Shown here one piece after another: positions 25,411-33,699 of a DNA stretch of 64,000 bases (within the stretch, counting starts at the first letter, position 1; each line of letters begins with the position of its first letter). Under the pieces are notes generated by a model. It saw only the letters and a list, made by a program, of their open reading frames with translations. It was not told where the DNA came from and ran no database searches. Origin of the DNA: AC-56 sp963702195 (GTDB taxonomy: Bacteria > Actinomycetota > Thermoleophilia > Solirubrobacterales > 70-9); contig OY969725.1 of assembly GCA_963702195.1 (NCBI GenBank), positions 2,542,001-2,606,000 of the forward strand, in the 5' to 3' direction. A program made the translations under genes and the position numbers.

Positions 25411-26304
25411 GTGGGCGGGGGGGCATCCGCCGGGGCGGTGACGAACCCAGCGCAGGAGCCCCCGGGCACTCCGGCCGGAGTGCCCTCCTCAGAGGAGATC
25501 ATGGCCCGTGCCGGGGGCGAGAACTTCGCCGTCGCGAGCCGCCTGCTCGGCCCCAAGCTCCGCGAATCGCTCCTGGCCATCTACGGCTTCGCGCGCCTCG
25601 TCGACCAGGTGGGGGACGAGGCGGCCGGCGACCGGCTCGCGCTGCTCGACTGGCTCGACTCCGAGATCGACCGCATCTACGCCGGCCAGACTCCCGACCA
25701 CCCGGCCCTGCGCAGGATGGCGGCCACAGCGCGCGACTCGGACATCCCCGCGAAGCCGCTCCACCGCCTGGTCGAGGCCAACCGCACAGACCAGTCGGTG
25801 AGCTCCTACGCGACGTTCGACGACCTGCTCTCCTACTGCACCCTGTCCGCCGACCCGGTCGGCCGCATGGTCCTGCACGTCTTCGACGCGGCCACGCCTG
25901 AGCGGATCGAGCTCTCCGACGCGATCTGCAGCGGGCTCCAGGTAACCGAGCACCTCCAGGACGTCCGCGAGGACCTGGCCCGCGGCCGCGTCTACATCCC
26001 GCAGGAGGACCTCGAGCGGTTCGGCTGCACGCAGGAGGACCTCACCGCCTCGCCGTCGCCGGAGCGCGTCCGCACCCTGATCGCGTTCGAGGTCGAGCGC
26101 GCCCGCAGGCTCTTCGATCGCGGGGCGCCCTTGATCGCCAGCCTCCGAGGGCGCCAGCGCCTTGCCATCACGGCCTTCGTCGCGGGCGGCCGTGCGGCCC
26201 TTGCCGGGATCGAGCGCGCCGGTTTCGCAATCTCCGACAGCCCTCCCCGTCCATCGTGGCCAGACCGCATCGCGGCCCTGATTCGAACCGCGAGCCCCCG
26301 CTAG
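25411..26304 (+). CDS. hpnC: Hydroxysqualene synthase
   Basis: A 297-residue trans-prenyltransferase. HpnC converts presqualene diphosphate to hydroxysqualene, the second step of the HpnCDE squalene route. Aspartate-rich sites are YGFARLVDQVGDE and LQDVREDLARGRVYIP. The N-terminal 30 residues before ARAGGENFAVASRLL are not conserved; ATG 25501 would start close to the conserved part. GTG 25411 begins four bases after the cyclase stop. The hpnC rather than hpnD call rests on ENFAVASRLL near the start and on its place directly before the hpnD paralogue. Confidence 0.9.
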   Translation: MGGGASAGAVTNPAQEPPGTPAGVPSSEEIMARAGGENFAVASRLLGPKLRESLLAIYGFARLVDQVGDEAAGDRLALLDWLDSEIDRIYAGQTPDHPALRRMAATARDSDIPAKPLHRLVEANRTDQSVSSYATFDDLLSYCTLSADPVGRMVLHVFDAATPERIELSDAICSGLQVTEHLQDVREDLARGRVYIPQEDLERFGCTQEDLTASPSPERVRTLIAFEVERARRLFDRGAPLIASLRGRQRLAITAFVAGGRAALAGIERAGFAISDSPPRPSWPDRIAALIRTASPR

Positions 26305-26306
26305 GC

Positions 26307-27143
26307 ATGGAGAGCAGGGAGGCCTACCGAATCTGCGAGCGGGTGACTAGGAAGGCAGCCGCCAACTTCTATTACGGCATCCGCCTGCTGCCCGCGGACA
26401 AGCGCCGCGCGATGTCGGCTGTGTACGCATACGCGCGCCGCGTCGACGACATCGGCGACGGCAGCCTCCCTCCGGAGCGCAAGCTCGCCGACCTCGCCGC
26501 AACGCGGAGGGCGCTCACGGAGGGCGATCGGGATGACGCGGTGATCGTCGCGCTCGCCGACTCGCAGGCCCGCTTCCCGCTGCCGCCGGAGGCGTTCACC
26601 GACCTGCTCGACGGCGTCCAGATGGACGTCGAGGGCACCCGGTTCACCTCCTTCGACGAGCTGGTCGTCTACTCCAGGGCGGTAGCCGGGTCGATCGGGC
26701 GCATCTGCGTCGGGATCTTCGGCGCGTCGGACATGGAGCGGGCGGTGCCGCTGGCCGACGACCTCGGGGTCGCGATGCAGATCACGAACGTGCTTCGCGA
26801 CGTGCGCGAGGACCACCAGCGCGGGCGCGTCTACCTGCCCGCCGAGGACCTCCGGCGCTTCGGCTGCGCCGACGACCTGGAGAGCTCGCCTCCCGAAGCC
26901 GCCGCGGAGCTCATCCGCTTCGAGGCCGCGCGCGGACGCGAGTGGTTCGCTCGCGGGCTCCAGCTGCTGCCCCTTCTCGACGCACGGTCGAAGGCATGCG
27001 TGCGCGCGATGACCGGCATCTACCGCCGCATCCTGAGCCAGATCGACCGTGACCCGCAGCAGGTCCTCAGCCGGCGCGTCTCGCTGCCGGCCTGGGAGAA
27101 GGCGTGGGTCGCGGCTCGCAGCCTCGCGGGGGCGGGCGCGTGA
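26307..27143 (+). CDS. hpnD: Presqualene diphosphate synthase
   Basis: A 278-residue paralogue of the preceding gene that condenses two farnesyl diphosphates to presqualene diphosphate. It has NFYYGIRLLPADKRRAM, the first Asp motif YAYARRVDDIGDG and the second LRDVREDHQRGRVYLP, plus DVEGTRFTSFDEL, all typical of HpnD. ATG 26307 follows the hpnC stop by two bases. Its own stop overlaps the hpnE GTG start in a GTGA junction. Confidence 0.92.
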   Translation: MESREAYRICERVTRKAAANFYYGIRLLPADKRRAMSAVYAYARRVDDIGDGSLPPERKLADLAATRRALTEGDRDDAVIVALADSQARFPLPPEAFTDLLDGVQMDVEGTRFTSFDELVVYSRAVAGSIGRICVGIFGASDMERAVPLADDLGVAMQITNVLRDVREDHQRGRVYLPAEDLRRFGCADDLESSPPEAAAELIRFEAARGREWFARGLQLLPLLDARSKACVRAMTGIYRRILSQIDRDPQQVLSRRVSLPAWEKAWVAARSLAGAGA

Positions 27144-28492
27144 GCGAGCGGCGCGTCACGGTCGTCGGCGGCGGCCTCGCGGGGATCGCGGCGGCGCTGT
27201 CGTGCGCCGATGCCGGTGCCGCGGTGACGCTGGTGGAGGTCCGCCCGCGGCTCGGCGGCGCCGCCTACTCCTTCGAGCGCGACGGAATGGTCCTGGACAA
27301 CGGCCAGCACGTCTTCCTCCGGTGCTGCACCGCGTATCGAGCCCTGCTCGACAGGCTCGGCACGGCGTCCGCCACCACGCTCCAGAAGCGCCTGGAGATC
27401 CCGGTCATCGCTCCGGGTGGCCAGGTGGAGTGGTTGCGCCGCTCCTCGCTGCCGGCCCCGCTGCACCTGACCCGGGCCCTGGCGCGCTACGGGCACCTCT
27501 CCCTGAGGGAGCGGGCGCGCGCCGCCCGTGCCGCGCTCGAGCTCTCGCGCCTCGACCTCGCCGATGGCGCCCTCGACTCGCGGACCTTCGGCGACTGGCT
27601 CGCCGAGCACGGTCAGTCGCCGAGCGCCGTCGACGCGCTCTGGAACCTGATCGCGCTGCCGACCCTCAACCTCGACGCGGCCGAGGCGTCGCTGGCGATG
27701 GCCGCATTCGTCTTCCAGACGGGGTTGCTGCACGACGCCGCGGCAGGCGACGTGGGCTACGCCCGGCTGCCGCTCTCACAGGTCCACGGCGAGCCGAGCG
27801 CCCGGGCACTCCGGTCGGCGGGAGTTGACGTCCGCACGGGCTGGCGGGCCGAGCGGGTCGAGGCGACGGGTCCCGGCGAGCTCGCGGTCATCGGTGCCGA
27901 GGAGACCCTGGAATCCGACGGCGTGGTCGTGGCCCTTCCCCACACGCGAGCGGCGGGCGTCCTCCCGGAGGACGCGATCGACGAGCCCGCCCGGCTCGAG
28001 CGACTCGGCTCTTCCCCGATCGTGAATCTGCACGTCGTCTACGAGCGGCGCGTGACCGACTTCGACCTCGCGGCCGGCGTTCGCTCGCCCGTGCAGTGGG
28101 TGTTCGACCGTACGGTCGAGAGCGGGCTCGCCGACGGGCAGCACCTGGCGATCTCGCTCTCCGGCGCGGATCGGGAGGCGCACATGAGCCGCGACGAGCT
28201 TCGCGACCGCTTCGGGCCCGCGCTCGCCGAGCTCCTGCCGGGCGCCCGGGGCGCTCGGATCGAGCGCTTCGAGGTGGTGCGCGAGCAAAACGCGACCTTC
28301 CGCGCCGTTCCAGGGCTCGGGCGACTCCGACCTGCGCAGCGCACGCGGATCCCCGGGCTCGCCCTCGCAGGGGCGTGGACGGCGACGGGATGGCCGGCGA
28401 CGATGGAGGGCGCCGTGCGAAGCGGGCTCGCGGCGGCCCGTGAGGCGCTCAGGACTCGTCCGGCCTCGCAGCGAGCGGAGGTGACCGCGTGA
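27140..28492 (+). CDS. hpnE: Hydroxysqualene dehydroxylase (FAD-dependent)
   Basis: A 450-residue flavoprotein of the amine-oxidase/phytoene-desaturase family that reduces hydroxysqualene to squalene. The N-terminal dinucleotide site is VTVVGGGLAGIAAALSC with the downstream EVRPRLGGAAYSF; NGQHVFLRCC and the C-terminal LALAGAWTATGWPATMEGAV follow the HpnE pattern. GTG 27140 overlaps hpnD by four bases, and the stop overlaps the next gene by four. With HpnC and HpnD it completes squalene formation without a conventional squalene synthase. Confidence 0.9.
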   Translation: MSERRVTVVGGGLAGIAAALSCADAGAAVTLVEVRPRLGGAAYSFERDGMVLDNGQHVFLRCCTAYRALLDRLGTASATTLQKRLEIPVIAPGGQVEWLRRSSLPAPLHLTRALARYGHLSLRERARAARAALELSRLDLADGALDSRTFGDWLAEHGQSPSAVDALWNLIALPTLNLDAAEASLAMAAFVFQTGLLHDAAAGDVGYARLPLSQVHGEPSARALRSAGVDVRTGWRAERVEATGPGELAVIGAEETLESDGVVVALPHTRAAGVLPEDAIDEPARLERLGSSPIVNLHVVYERRVTDFDLAAGVRSPVQWVFDRTVESGLADGQHLAISLSGADREAHMSRDELRDRFGPALAELLPGARGARIERFEVVREQNATFRAVPGLGRLRPAQRTRIPGLALAGAWTATGWPATMEGAVRSGLAAAREALRTRPASQRAEVTA

Positions 28493-30039
28493 GCGGGAAG
28501 CGTGGTGAGGGGCTCGTGGTCGCAGCGCCGATGCGGTTCGAGGCGCGCGCGGTTCGCCGCGGCGCCCCGGGCGCTGGCGTGGTTCGCACCGGGATCGGGC
28601 GGCGGGCCGCACGTCGCGCGGCGGGACGGCTCGGCCACGTGGACGGGAATTTGGTGGCGCTGACGGGGTTCGCGGGCGGGCTCTCGCCCGAGCTCCAGCC
28701 CGGGGACGTCGTCGTGGCAACCGAGGTTCGGGGCGCGGACGAGCCGGTCGAGTGCGCCGCGAGCGAGCTCGTCGCGTCGATGCTGCGCCGCGCCGGGCTT
28801 CGGGTCCACACGGGGCCGATCGTGTCGGTCCCACGCCTCGTCTTCGGAGCGGAGCGCGAGCGCCTTGCCGCGACCGGGGCCATTGCGGTGGACATGGAGT
28901 CGGCCTGGCTGGCGCGCGGCTGTACGGGCCGCCCGTGGGCGGTCGTGCGCACCGTCCTCGATACGCGCGACCGGGGACTGCACCGCCCCCTCGCCACGGT
29001 CACGGGGGCGCTGCGGGCCTATCGAGCCCTCGCCCGCGTGGCCGCCGCGCTCAGCCAGTGGAGCGACGCCACCGGTGAACGCCGTGTGCTCCTCGCGAGC
29101 CCGCGGGCGTCCTGCGCGGGCGTGGAGCGCGCGATCGAGGTCGTCGAGCGAGCGCTGGAGCGCTACGGGCCGCCGCTCTACGTCCGCAGGCAGATCGTCC
29201 ACAACACACACGTCGTCCGCGAGCTGGAGGAGCGCGGGGCGATCTTCGTCGACGAGGTCGAGCAGGTGCCCGAGGGCGCCCGGGTGGTGTTCTCCGCCCA
29301 CGGCGTCTCCCCGGCGGTCCGCGAGGCGGCCCGGGGCCGCGACCTGGACGTGATCGACGCCACCTGCCCTCTGGTCAGCAAGGTCCACGCGGAGGCCAGG
29401 CGCTTCAGCGAGGCCGGCTACACGATCATGCTCGTCGGCCACGCCGGCCACGACGAGATCGAGGGGACCATGGGCGAGGCGCCCGAGTCCATCCGCCTGG
29501 TCGAGGATCTGCACGAGGCACGTGAGGTCGTGGCCGACGACCCCGACCGCGTCGCCTACCTCACCCAGACGACGCTCGCCGTCGACGAGACGAGCGAGAT
29601 CGTGGACGAGCTGCGCGACCGCTTCCCCGGCCTCACCGGCCCCAGGACGGACGACATCTGTTACGCGACCCAGAACCGCCAGGATGCCGTGCGCGAGCTC
29701 GCTTCGACGTGCGACGCGATCCTCGTCGTCGGCTCGTCGAACTCGTCGAACTCGTTGCGCCTCGTCGAGGTGGCCGAGCGGGCAGGCTGCCCGGCGCGCC
29801 TCGTCGACGGCATCGGGGACCTCGATCCCTCCTGGTTGGCCGATGCACAAACGGTTGGAGTGACGGCCGGCGCATCGGCACCGGAGCGTGTCGTGCAGGA
29901 CCTCGTAGCCTCGTTGTCAGCGCTCGGACCGCTCGACGTGATGGAGAACGGCGGGATCAGCGAGAATGTGCGCTTCGGCCTGCCGGCCGAACTGAAAGGA
30001 TCTAACACGAATGGCCGTTCCACTCAGACAAAGCCTTAG
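28489..30039 (+). CDS. HpnG-like nucleosidase fused to IspH (HMBPP reductase)
   Basis: One 516-residue frame holds two enzymes. Residues 1-195 resemble HpnG, the nucleosidase/phosphorylase-fold enzyme that removes adenine from adenosylhopane: LTGFAGGLSPELQPGDVVVA and the purine-binding AVDMESAWLA at about 132-141. Residues 198 to about 495 are IspH, the last enzyme of the MEP pathway: three cluster Cys at 209 (ASPRASCAG), 293 (DATCPLVSKVH) and 391 (DICYATQNRQ), catalytic Glu in GHAGHDEIEGTMG, and the substrate-binding SSNSSNS. All key IspH residues are present, so both halves should be active. GTG 28489 overlaps hpnE, and the end overlaps hpnH by 29 bases. The join lies at WSDATGERRVLLAS without a stop. 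Confidence 0.88.
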   Translation: MSGKRGEGLVVAAPMRFEARAVRRGAPGAGVVRTGIGRRAARRAAGRLGHVDGNLVALTGFAGGLSPELQPGDVVVATEVRGADEPVECAASELVASMLRRAGLRVHTGPIVSVPRLVFGAERERLAATGAIAVDMESAWLARGCTGRPWAVVRTVLDTRDRGLHRPLATVTGALRAYRALARVAAALSQWSDATGERRVLLASPRASCAGVERAIEVVERALERYGPPLYVRRQIVHNTHVVRELEERGAIFVDEVEQVPEGARVVFSAHGVSPAVREAARGRDLDVIDATCPLVSKVHAEARRFSEAGYTIMLVGHAGHDEIEGTMGEAPESIRLVEDLHEAREVVADDPDRVAYLTQTTLAVDETSEIVDELRDRFPGLTGPRTDDICYATQNRQDAVRELASTCDAILVVGSSNSSNSLRLVEVAERAGCPARLVDGIGDLDPSWLADAQTVGVTAGASAPERVVQDLVASLSALGPLDVMENGGISENVRFGLPAELKGSNTNGRSTQTKP

Positions 30040-31015
30040 GACCGCCGGCTACCTGGCCCGCCAGCGCCTCGCCAGGAGGGAGAAGTTCCCGCTCCTCGTC
30101 GAGCTCGAGCCGCTCTACCAGTGCAACCTCGCATGCTCGGGCTGCGGCAAGATCCAGCATCCCGACCACGTGCTCCGACGCCGGATGTCGGTGGAGGTGG
30201 CGATCGCGGCGATCGAGGAGAGCGGGGCGCCGATGGTCTCGATCGCCGGCGGTGAGCCGCTCATCCACCCCGAGATCGACGAGATCACGCGGCAGCTCAT
30301 CGACCGCAAGAAGTTCGTCTACCTGTGCACGAACGCGCTGCTGATGGAGAAGAAGCTCGAGCTCTTCAAGCCCTCCCCCTACTTCGCCTGGGCGATCCAC
30401 CTGGACGGGATGCGCGAGCGCCACGACGCGTCAGTCGAGCGCGAGGGCGTCTTCGACAAAGCCGTCTCGGCGATCAAGGCGGCAAAGGCGCAGGGGTTCC
30501 GGGTAACCACCAACACCACCTTCTTCACCCACGACTCGCCCGACACGGTCCGCCAGGTCCTCGACTTCATCAACGACGAGCTCGAGGTCGATCAGATGAT
30601 GATCTCGCCGGCCTACGCCTACGAGAAGGCCCCGGACCAGGACCACTTCCTCGGCGTCAAGGAGACGCACGAGCTGTTCAGCGCCGCCTTCGCCGACGGC
30701 AGGCGCAAGAAGTGGCGCCTCAACCACACCCCGCTCTTCCTCGACTTCCTGGAGGGCAAGGTCGACTACCAATGCACGGCCTGGGGCATCCCGAGCTACG
30801 GGGTCTTCGGCTGGCAGCGGCCCTGCTACCTGATGGCCGACGGCTACGCCAAGACCTACAAGGAACTGGTGGAGACCACCGAGTGGGACAAGTACGGCCG
30901 CGGACGCGACCCACGCTGCGACAACTGCATGGCCCACTGCGGATACGAGCCGACCGCCGTCCTCGAGACCACCAAGTCCTTCAAGCAATCGGTGCGCGCC
31001 GCGCTCAGCCAGTAG
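30011..31015 (+). CDS. hpnH: Adenosyl-hopene transferase, radical SAM
   Basis: A 334-residue radical SAM enzyme that adds the 5'-deoxyadenosyl group to hopene, giving adenosylhopane, the precursor of all extended hopanoids. The cluster motif is CNLACSGC (Cys 38, 42, 45), followed by HPDHVLRRRMS and SIAGGEPLIHPEI. A C-terminal Cys-rich segment, DPRCDNCMAHCGYEPTA, is characteristic of HpnH. The start lies inside the end of the fused ispH, so it is translationally coupled. The product is the substrate of the HpnG-like domain encoded just upstream. Confidence 0.95.
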   Translation: MAVPLRQSLRTAGYLARQRLARREKFPLLVELEPLYQCNLACSGCGKIQHPDHVLRRRMSVEVAIAAIEESGAPMVSIAGGEPLIHPEIDEITRQLIDRKKFVYLCTNALLMEKKLELFKPSPYFAWAIHLDGMRERHDASVEREGVFDKAVSAIKAAKAQGFRVTTNTTFFTHDSPDTVRQVLDFINDELEVDQMMISPAYAYEKAPDQDHFLGVKETHELFSAAFADGRRKKWRLNHTPLFLDFLEGKVDYQCTAWGIPSYGVFGWQRPCYLMADGYAKTYKELVETTEWDKYGRGRDPRCDNCMAHCGYEPTAVLETTKSFKQSVRAALSQ

Positions 31016-31035
31016 GCGCGCCGGTCACGGCAGGG

Positions 31036-31440
31036 ATGTCGCAGCGGGACATCGAGATCGTCCGGGCGCAGTACGAGGCCACGAACGAGCGCGACTTTCC
31101 CCGGGCGATGAGCTACTACGCCGAGGATGTTGATCTGGTCGTCCACCCCGACGCCTCCCTCGAGCGGGGAACGTTCAGCGGCCGGGAGGCCGTAGGCGAG
31201 TGGTTCGGCAACTGGTTCAGGTCCTTTGAGCCCGACTTTCGCTTCGACGTCACCGAGGCGCGCGACCTCGGCGGCGTCGTCCTGCTCGTGGCCAGCCATC
31301 GTGCGCGGGGGCGAACGAGCGGCGCCGAGGTCAAGGGGGAGGTCGCGTACCTGTATACCGTCCGCGACGGGAAGATCGTTCGCGCCGAGTTCTACCCCGA
31401 CCGCGCGACCGCGCTCAAGGCCGCTGGGCTCTCGGCGTAG
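31036..31440 (+). CDS. SnoaL-like (NTF2 fold) protein
   Basis: A 134-residue SnoaL/NTF2-fold protein: IVRAQYEATNERDFPRAM helix, YYAEDVDLVVHPDAS, WFRSFEPDFRFDVTEA and EVAYLYTVRDGKIVRAEFY. Such proteins bind small hydrophobic molecules or act as isomerases, hydrolases or cyclases. It follows hpnH by 20 bases and so may be the last gene of the hopanoid mRNA, but a hopanoid function is not established. Soluble, no signal peptide. Confidence 0.7.
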   Translation: MSQRDIEIVRAQYEATNERDFPRAMSYYAEDVDLVVHPDASLERGTFSGREAVGEWFGNWFRSFEPDFRFDVTEARDLGGVVLLVASHRARGRTSGAEVKGEVAYLYTVRDGKIVRAEFYPDRATALKAAGLSA

Positions 31441-31466
31441 CCTCTCCCGCACGCTGCGGGCGCTGC

Positions 31467-31583
31467 CTAGGAGAGCGGATCGTTGTTCCGCAGCCAGTGA
31501 ACGACCGTGGCCGTCCAGATGCCGCCGACGATGAAGGCAGCGATGAGGACGGTCACCAGCGAGACGAGCTCGAGAACTTCCAT
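31467..31583 (-). CDS. Possible 38-residue single-span membrane protein
   Basis: A short minus-strand frame starting at ATG 31583 encodes MEVLELVSLVTVLIAAFIVG followed by GIWTATVVHWLRNNDPLS. It has one clear membrane helix and a basic/polar C-terminal tail, a plausible small membrane protein. There is no strong ribosome site. Support is only the protein-like character in an otherwise empty gap between the SnoaL-like gene and the aminotransferase gene. Confidence 0.35.
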   Translation of the reverse strand: MEVLELVSLVTVLIAAFIVGGIWTATVVHWLRNNDPLS

Positions 31584-31752
31584 TGCTCAAGTGTGGAAGG
31601 AGGTCCTAAGCCGGAGCTCAAGCGGTGATGCTACGGCCCGAGTTTCGGGCAGAGCGAGGTCCCCTCGTAGATGATGTTCCCGAGGACCACATAGGGCCTG
31701 GACTGGCCGCCCGCGAGCGCCTCCTGATCGGCGTCTACGCGGCGCGCAATCC

Positions 31753-33195
31753 CTAGGCGGTCTCCGCCGGCGGCGCCACGCCCGCGCGGGCCGGTCGGCC
31801 GCGCAGGCCGCGCCAGGCCATGCCCAGCGTCAGGCGGGCCATCGAGCGGCCCAGCGACTCGAAGCGGCCCACGGTCTCGTCGACGGCGGCGGCGAATCGC
31901 GTCACGTCCTCGTCGGCGATCACCAGCGGCGGCAGCGCTTTGACCACGTTCATGCTGTGGCCCGCGACCTGGGTGAGGATGTGGTGGTCCCGGAACAGCG
32001 GCACCACGAGCAGCTGGGCCGCGAGCCCCGCCTGCCGGCGCTCGATCGAATCCCAGATCCGCCTGGCAGCGCCGCCGCTCGGCGGCCCCAGCTCGATCGC
32101 CCACATCAGTCCGAGGCCGCGCACGTCCCGCACCACCTCGTGGCGCTCGACCAGTGGCCGGGTGAGCTCCATCAGCCGCTCGCCCTGCGCCCGTGCCCTC
32201 TCCACGAGGCCCGCGTCGTCGATCTCCGAAAGAGTCGCGAGAGCGGCCGCCGCCGCGAGGTCGTTCTGGCCGAACGTAGAGCCGTGGGCGACCGAGCGCT
32301 CCATCGAGTCGAAGACGCGGTCGAAGACGCCGCGCGAACTGAGGATTGCGCCAACCGGCACGTAGCCGCCCGACAGCGCCTTGGAGACGAGGATCATGTC
32401 CGGCTCCAGTCCCCAGTGCTCGAGGGCGAGGAAGCGGCCGGTCCGTCCCAGGCCGGTCTGGACCTCGTCCACGCAGAACACCGTTCCATGGCGGCGGCAG
32501 AGCTCCTGGGCCTCGGGTAGGTAGTCGGCGGGCGGGATCACGACGCCCTTCCCCTGGACCGGCTCGACGATGAAGGCCGCCACGTCATCGGCCGTGAGCT
32601 CGCGCCGCAGGGCGTCGAGGTCGCCGAACGGGACCGGGTCGCAGCCGGGCAGGAACGGGCCGTAGCGCTCCCGGAACTCGGGGTTCCCGTTCACCGACAG
32701 GGCACCCATCGTGAGGCCGTGGAAGCCGTGGTCGCAGTAGAGGATGCGCGGCCGCCCGGTGGCGGCACGCGCCATCTTGATCGCCCCCTCGACCGACTCC
32801 GCGCCGGAGTTGGTGAGCAGGACCGTTCCCACCGATCGCGGGGCTCGGCGGAGGAGCTCCTCCGCCAGGACGCCGGGGAGCACCGTCACCCCGAGCTGCG
32901 GCAGGCTGGGCGTCCCGGCCGCGAGCGCGCGCTCGAGCTGCTCCCGCACGGCCGGGGGGTTCCGGCCCAGTGCGAACACGCCGTACCCGGACAGGAGGTC
33001 CAGATAGCGGTCTCCCTTCGAGTCGATCAGGTAGGACCCCTCCCCGGCCACCCAGTCTCGATCGAAGCCGATGGTCTTCAGCACCCGGACCATCTGGCGG
33101 TTGAGGAAGCGACCGTGGAGGTCCATCGCGTCGCCGGCGCGATGGGCAAGGACCTCGGCTACGTCGATGCTTGGACCGGTTCTGTCGGGGGGCAC
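31753..33195 (-). CDS. hpnO: Class III aminotransferase, probable HpnO
   Basis: A 480-residue PLP-dependent aminotransferase of the ornithine/acetylornithine group. The cofactor Lys is in LVSKALSGGYVPVGAI; other marks are LTNSGAESVEGAIKMAR, DHGFHGLTMGALSVNG and FCVDEVQTGLGRTG. HpnO makes the amino group of aminobacteriohopanetriol, and the location beside hpnH supports that role, but the family is broad and ornithine-type activity remains possible. The N-terminus extends about 40 residues before the conserved fold, as in HpnO-type proteins. It is transcribed towards the hopanoid operon, so it has its own promoter near 33200, next to the divergent SRPBCC gene. Confidence 0.75.
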   Translation of the reverse strand: MPPDRTGPSIDVAEVLAHRAGDAMDLHGRFLNRQMVRVLKTIGFDRDWVAGEGSYLIDSKGDRYLDLLSGYGVFALGRNPPAVREQLERALAAGTPSLPQLGVTVLPGVLAEELLRRAPRSVGTVLLTNSGAESVEGAIKMARAATGRPRILYCDHGFHGLTMGALSVNGNPEFRERYGPFLPGCDPVPFGDLDALRRELTADDVAAFIVEPVQGKGVVIPPADYLPEAQELCRRHGTVFCVDEVQTGLGRTGRFLALEHWGLEPDMILVSKALSGGYVPVGAILSSRGVFDRVFDSMERSVAHGSTFGQNDLAAAAALATLSEIDDAGLVERARAQGERLMELTRPLVERHEVVRDVRGLGLMWAIELGPPSGGAARRIWDSIERRQAGLAAQLLVVPLFRDHHILTQVAGHSMNVVKALPPLVIADEDVTRFAAAVDETVGRFESLGRSMARLTLGMAWRGLRGRPARAGVAPPAETA

Positions 33196-33242
33196 GGCCC
33201 AGATCGTCCCAAAAGGGAGCGGATTGGGAGAATGAGCCGCAC

Positions 33243-33692
33243 TTGAAGCCGGTCACCGTCAGCGTCGATGTGCCCAACCCCCGCGAGGACGTCTACGAGT
33301 TCCTCGACGTGCTCGCCAACCACGAGGCGTTCACCGACCACATGCTGGACAAGTGGGACTTCCAGGGACCGCGCGCGGGCGTGGGCGCGAAGGCCCGTGC
33401 CAGGGTCCGGGCACCGGGGTCGAACGAGAACGTCCATATCGAGGTGATCGAGGCGGATCCTCCGCGTCGCATCGTCGAGGAATCCCTGAGCGCGGGCGGC
33501 AAGCGGCGCACGCGCGGCACCTACACGCTCACCGACCTTCCCGAGGGCGGCACGCGGATCGCGTTCGAGCTCGCGTGGCTGGAGGCGCCGCGGAACGAGC
33601 GGATGACCGCATCCCTGATGCGGGCGTTCATGCGGCGCGCGAACGGCAAGGCGATGCACCGCCTCGGCAAGCTGCTGCGCAAGCGGTCCTGA
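33243..33692 (+). CDS. SRPBCC (START-like) family protein
   Basis: A 149-residue START/polyketide-cyclase-like protein: VTVSVDVPNPREDVYEFLDV at the first strand/helix, HIEVIEADPPRRIVEE and GTYTLTDLPEGGTRIAFEL strands, and a long basic C-terminal helix. TTG 33243 is used because no in-frame ATG lies close to the conserved start. It is the second START-like protein of the window (see 22240-22743); the two share only the fold. Ligand unknown. Divergent from the hpnO-like gene by 47 bases. Confidence 0.7.
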   Translation: MKPVTVSVDVPNPREDVYEFLDVLANHEAFTDHMLDKWDFQGPRAGVGAKARARVRAPGSNENVHIEVIEADPPRRIVEESLSAGGKRRTRGTYTLTDLPEGGTRIAFELAWLEAPRNERMTASLMRAFMRRANGKAMHRLGKLLRKRS

Positions 33693-33699
33693 CCGCGAG

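Noticed and set aside
28039..29850. Long minus-strand frame opposite hpnE and the HpnG-IspH fusion
   Set aside because: Low-complexity shadow of coding DNA.
31628..31756. A 42-codon plus-strand frame preceded by an AAGGAGGT sequence
   Set aside because: The ribosome-like site is 30 bases upstream of the ATG, too far, and the peptide has no recognisable character.
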